DNA from: Pseudomonadota bacterium
Lineage (GTDB): Bacteria > Chloroflexota > UBA5177
NCBI GenBank assembly: GCA_021324655.1
Contig: JAJPIP010000052.1
Coordinates: 32,853 to 96,852 of the forward strand
Direction of reading: 5' to 3'
DNA: 64,000 nt
A program made the position numbers and the translations under genes. Shown in pieces: positions 62,118 to 64,000 of this stretch. The notes beneath the pieces are model-generated. The model searched no databases and was not told where the DNA came from. It saw nothing but the letters and a program-made list of their open reading frames with translations. The stretch's first letter is position 1. The number at the start of each line of letters is the position of its first letter.

Positions 62118-62136
62118 TTGACACGGGTGGTATGAT
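62118..62136 (+). promoter_or_regulatory. Promoter for the MFS efflux gene
   Basis: An extended -10, TGGTATGAT at 62128-62136 (TGn plus 5 of 6), stands 50 bp before the ATG. TTGACA at 62118 is too close to be its -35, but could serve AGATAA at 62141 with a 17-bp spacer. At least one promoter is likely here. Confidence 0.45.
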
Positions 62137-62158
62137 GACGAGATAAAAATGCAAGTAA

Positions 62159-62172
62159 CTATCAAAAGATAG
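62159..62172. promoter_or_regulatory. Inverted repeat, possible repressor site
   Basis: CTATC-AAAA-GATAG lies between the promoter and the start of the MFS gene. It may be the binding site of the TetR-type regulator encoded just after that gene. Short, so tentative. Confidence 0.4.
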
Positions 62173-62185
62173 AAAGTGGCAAGAG

Positions 62186-63751
62186 ATGGCGAGTATCATG
62201 ATGGACCGAGGCATGGGCCGCTGGTGGGCGATGGGAGCGATGACTCTCGCTGTGCTGGCCGTCGGGTTAGACGGCACCGTGCTCAGCGTGGCTCTGCCCA
62301 CCCTCGCCACCGCTCTGCACGCCACCGAGACCGATCTCCAGTGGTTTGTCTCGGGCTACCTCCTGGTGCTGGCCGCCGCCATGTTGCCTGCCGGGCTCCT
62401 TGGCGACCGGTACGGGCGCAAGAAAGTGCTGCTGGTTGCGCTGGCCCTTTTCGGCGCCGGCTCGGTCGCCTGTGCCGACGCCCCGTCGCCGGCGGTCTTC
62501 CTCGCGGCGCGTGTTGTGCTTGGCATCGCCGGCGCGGGGGTGATCGTGATGGCGCTGTCCGCTCTTCCCGTCCTCTTCTCGGAGGCAGAGCGGCCGCGGG
62601 CCGTCGGCGTCTGGGCAGCGGCCAACTTTGTGGCATTCCCGATTGGCCCCATCTTCGGCGGGTGGCTCCTCACCCACTACTGGTGGGGTTGGGTGTTCCT
62701 CATGAACGTTCCGGTCGCCCTGCTGGGGTTGGCCGCCGTGGCCGTGCTGGTGCCGGAATCGCGTGCCGCCGAGCGACCCGGGTTGGATCTGGTCGGGATT
62801 CTGACATCCGTCGTCGGACTGGTCGCCCTCACCTACGGCCTAATCCAGGCCGGCCGCGCCGGGTGGGAGGATGGGACCGCCCTCGCGCCCATCCTCTTCG
62901 GTCTGCTGATCCTGGCTGGTTTCTTCTGGTGGGAGCGCCGGCTCAGCCTCCTGCCGGCCGGCCGGCCGCTGGTCGATCCTGCTCTCTTCCGCTCCGCCAA
63001 CTTCACCTGGGGCGTCATCCTCGTCGCCGTCGGCGTCCTGTCCATGATCGGCATCCTCTTCATCATGCCGCAGTACTTCCAGGGCGTGGTCGGCCTGGAT
63101 GCACAGGGCTCCGGGCTCCGGCTGGTGCCGGTCGTCGCCGGACTGGTGGTGGGGGCGGTTCCGGCCGATCGGGTGGTGGTGAAGCTTGGGGCGAAGATCA
63201 CCGCCGCTCTGGGGTTCGTCATTCTGGCGGCGGGATTGGCCGCCGGCGCGACGACGAGTCTGGGGACGAGCGCCGGCGTGGTGGTGGCCTGGATGGCCGT
63301 CGCGGGAGCCGGAATGGGGCTCGCCTTCTCCACGGCCGCGTCGGCAGCGCTCAGCGAACTGTCGGCGGAGCGGAGCGGCATCGGGTCCGCGGTGCTGCAG
63401 GCGGTCAACAAGGCGGGCGGTCCGTTTGGCTCGGCGATCCTGGGGAGCGCTCTCAACGCCGCCTACGAGAGCCGGCTGCACCTGGCAGGGTTGCCGCCCA
63501 CCGTGGCCCAGTCCGTGCGAAGCAGTGTCTTCGCCGGGGACGCCGTCGCCCGGCGGACGGGATCGGCAGCTCTGTTGCAGTCGGTGCACGCGGCCTTCAT
63601 CCACGGCATGGACGTGGCGCTCCTGGTATCGGTGGGAATCGCGGTCGCCGGGACCGTGCTCAGCCTGATCTTCTTGCCGGGCAGACTCGCCGAGATTGCG
63701 ACAACAGACGCTGCTCGCTCAGAATCAGGGCGTGAAATCGTTGCGGGATGA
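62186..63751 (+). CDS. DHA2-type MFS efflux transporter (EmrB/QacA-like)
   Basis: 521-residue, 14-helix drug-proton antiporter. VGLDGTVLSVALPTLATAL near residue 27 is the DHA2 motif D1, and GLLGDRYGRKKVLLVAL near 72 is motif A in intact form. VLGIAGAGVIVMALSALPVLF near 113 and PIGPIFGGWLLTHYWWGWVFLMNVP near 152 (motif C) follow. The TetR gene overlaps its 3' end, so pump and repressor form one unit. The start may also be at one of two ATGs 12-15 bp further in. Confidence 0.9.
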   Translation: MASIMMDRGMGRWWAMGAMTLAVLAVGLDGTVLSVALPTLATALHATETDLQWFVSGYLLVLAAAMLPAGLLGDRYGRKKVLLVALALFGAGSVACADAPSPAVFLAARVVLGIAGAGVIVMALSALPVLFSEAERPRAVGVWAAANFVAFPIGPIFGGWLLTHYWWGWVFLMNVPVALLGLAAVAVLVPESRAAERPGLDLVGILTSVVGLVALTYGLIQAGRAGWEDGTALAPILFGLLILAGFFWWERRLSLLPAGRPLVDPALFRSANFTWGVILVAVGVLSMIGILFIMPQYFQGVVGLDAQGSGLRLVPVVAGLVVGAVPADRVVVKLGAKITAALGFVILAAGLAAGATTSLGTSAGVVVAWMAVAGAGMGLAFSTAASAALSELSAERSGIGSAVLQAVNKAGGPFGSAILGSALNAAYESRLHLAGLPPTVAQSVRSSVFAGDAVARRTGSAALLQSVHAAFIHGMDVALLVSVGIAVAGTVLSLIFLPGRLAEIATTDAARSESGREIVAG

Positions 63752-64000
63752 CGATCGCGCGGCAGGGGGGCTGCGGGAGAGAAAGAAGGCGAAGACCAGG
63801 GTCGCCATCCAGCAGCACGCCATGCGGCTCTTCCGCGAGCAGGGCTATGAGGCCACCACGATCGAGCAGATCGTCGACGCTGTCGAGGTCTCTCCCAGCA
63901 CCTTCTTCCGCTACTTCCCCACCAAAGAAGATGTCGTGCTGTACGACAATCTCGATCCGCTGATGATGGCCGCCTTCGAGGCCCAACCGGCGGAGCTGAC
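63732..64000 (+). CDS. TetR family transcriptional regulator (truncated by window end)
   Basis: 89 residues visible from GTG 63732; it overlaps the MFS stop by 20 bp. The N-terminal helix-turn-helix is standard for TetR: AIQQHAMRLFREQGYEATTI, then EQIVDAVEVSPSTFFRYF and PTKEDVVLYDN near residues 25-73. It probably represses the MFS gene before it and binds near 62159-62172. The ligand domain lies outside the window. Confidence 0.85.
   Translation, partial: MKSLRDDDRAAGGLRERKKAKTRVAIQQHAMRLFREQGYEATTIEQIVDAVEVSPSTFFRYFPTKEDVVLYDNLDPLMMAAFEAQPAEL

Noticed and set aside
62176..63735. 519-residue plus-strand frame parallel to the MFS gene
   Set aside because: Arg/Gly-rich with no domain; it shadows the clear 14-helix transporter read in another frame.
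63748..63963. Complete 71-residue frame at the right end
   Set aside because: Ser/Pro-rich shadow; the TetR helix-turn-helix is in the frame starting at 63732.

Overview
The window is a GC-rich, gene-dense stretch of a bacterial chromosome. Gene content and protein style point to a Chloroflexota-like (Thermomicrobia-type) bacterium, with Actinomycetota as the main alternative. The signs are a DUF4127 protein, several glycoside hydrolase family 4 (GH4) and PfkB/ROK sugar kinases, a luciferase-like (F420-type) oxidoreductase, a TIGR03086/DinB-type thiol-related protein, secreted proteins with Thr-Pro linkers, and many GTG/TTG starts. There is no rRNA or other phylogenetic marker, so the assignment is an inference.

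Layout. 1-490: remnant of an ISL3-type transposase. 491-8578: sugar and amino-sugar genes (AAC(3)-type acetyltransferase, DUF4127, NanE epimerase, NagK-like kinase, two Gfo/Idh/MocA dehydrogenases, a PfkB kinase and a ROK kinase). 8575-11010: a secreted SBBP beta-propeller protein whose stop overlaps the ROK kinase start. 11161-20395: NDH-2-like flavoprotein, SDR, an unknown Rossmann protein, a class III aminotransferase, an efflux pump fused to a cyclic-nucleotide domain, a glycosyltransferase and a Cof-type phosphatase. 20411-32358: a sugar operon (enolase-superfamily dehydratase, TIM-barrel protein, GH4, PfkB kinase), then a complete family-5 ABC importer and a second GH4 enzyme on the other strand. 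32487-38584: accessory enzymes, a secreted lectin-like protein, a ring-cleaving dioxygenase, glycerol kinase and a class V aminotransferase.

38733-51789 is mostly housekeeping: murJ, an LLM oxidoreductase, priA, pyrG, a metallo-beta-lactamase-fold protein that has lost its metal ligands, a HAD phosphatase, plsC, an ECF sigma/anti-sigma pair, tatA, an HtrA-type protease and two zinc-finger proteins. 51932-55290 is an osmoprotectant (OpuB/OpuC-like) ABC importer, followed by a cystathionine synthase/lyase and tRNA-Arg(TCT). 57904-61882 is a YhfX - APC permease - ROK regulator unit with a palindromic operator at the regulator start. A DHA2-type efflux pump and a truncated TetR regulator close the window.

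The clearest undescribed structure is a pair of 133-bp non-autonomous elements (16261-16393 and 61963-62095). They have matching imperfect terminal inverted repeats, and each is bounded by its own perfect 10-bp target duplication. Both lie just upstream of drug-efflux genes. Other points worth attention are the metal-ligand-less MBL protein beside pyrG, the MFS-cNMP fusion, the AAC(3)/DUF4127 amino-sugar neighbourhood, and a 13-bp perfect hairpin between the ABC binding-protein and permease genes.
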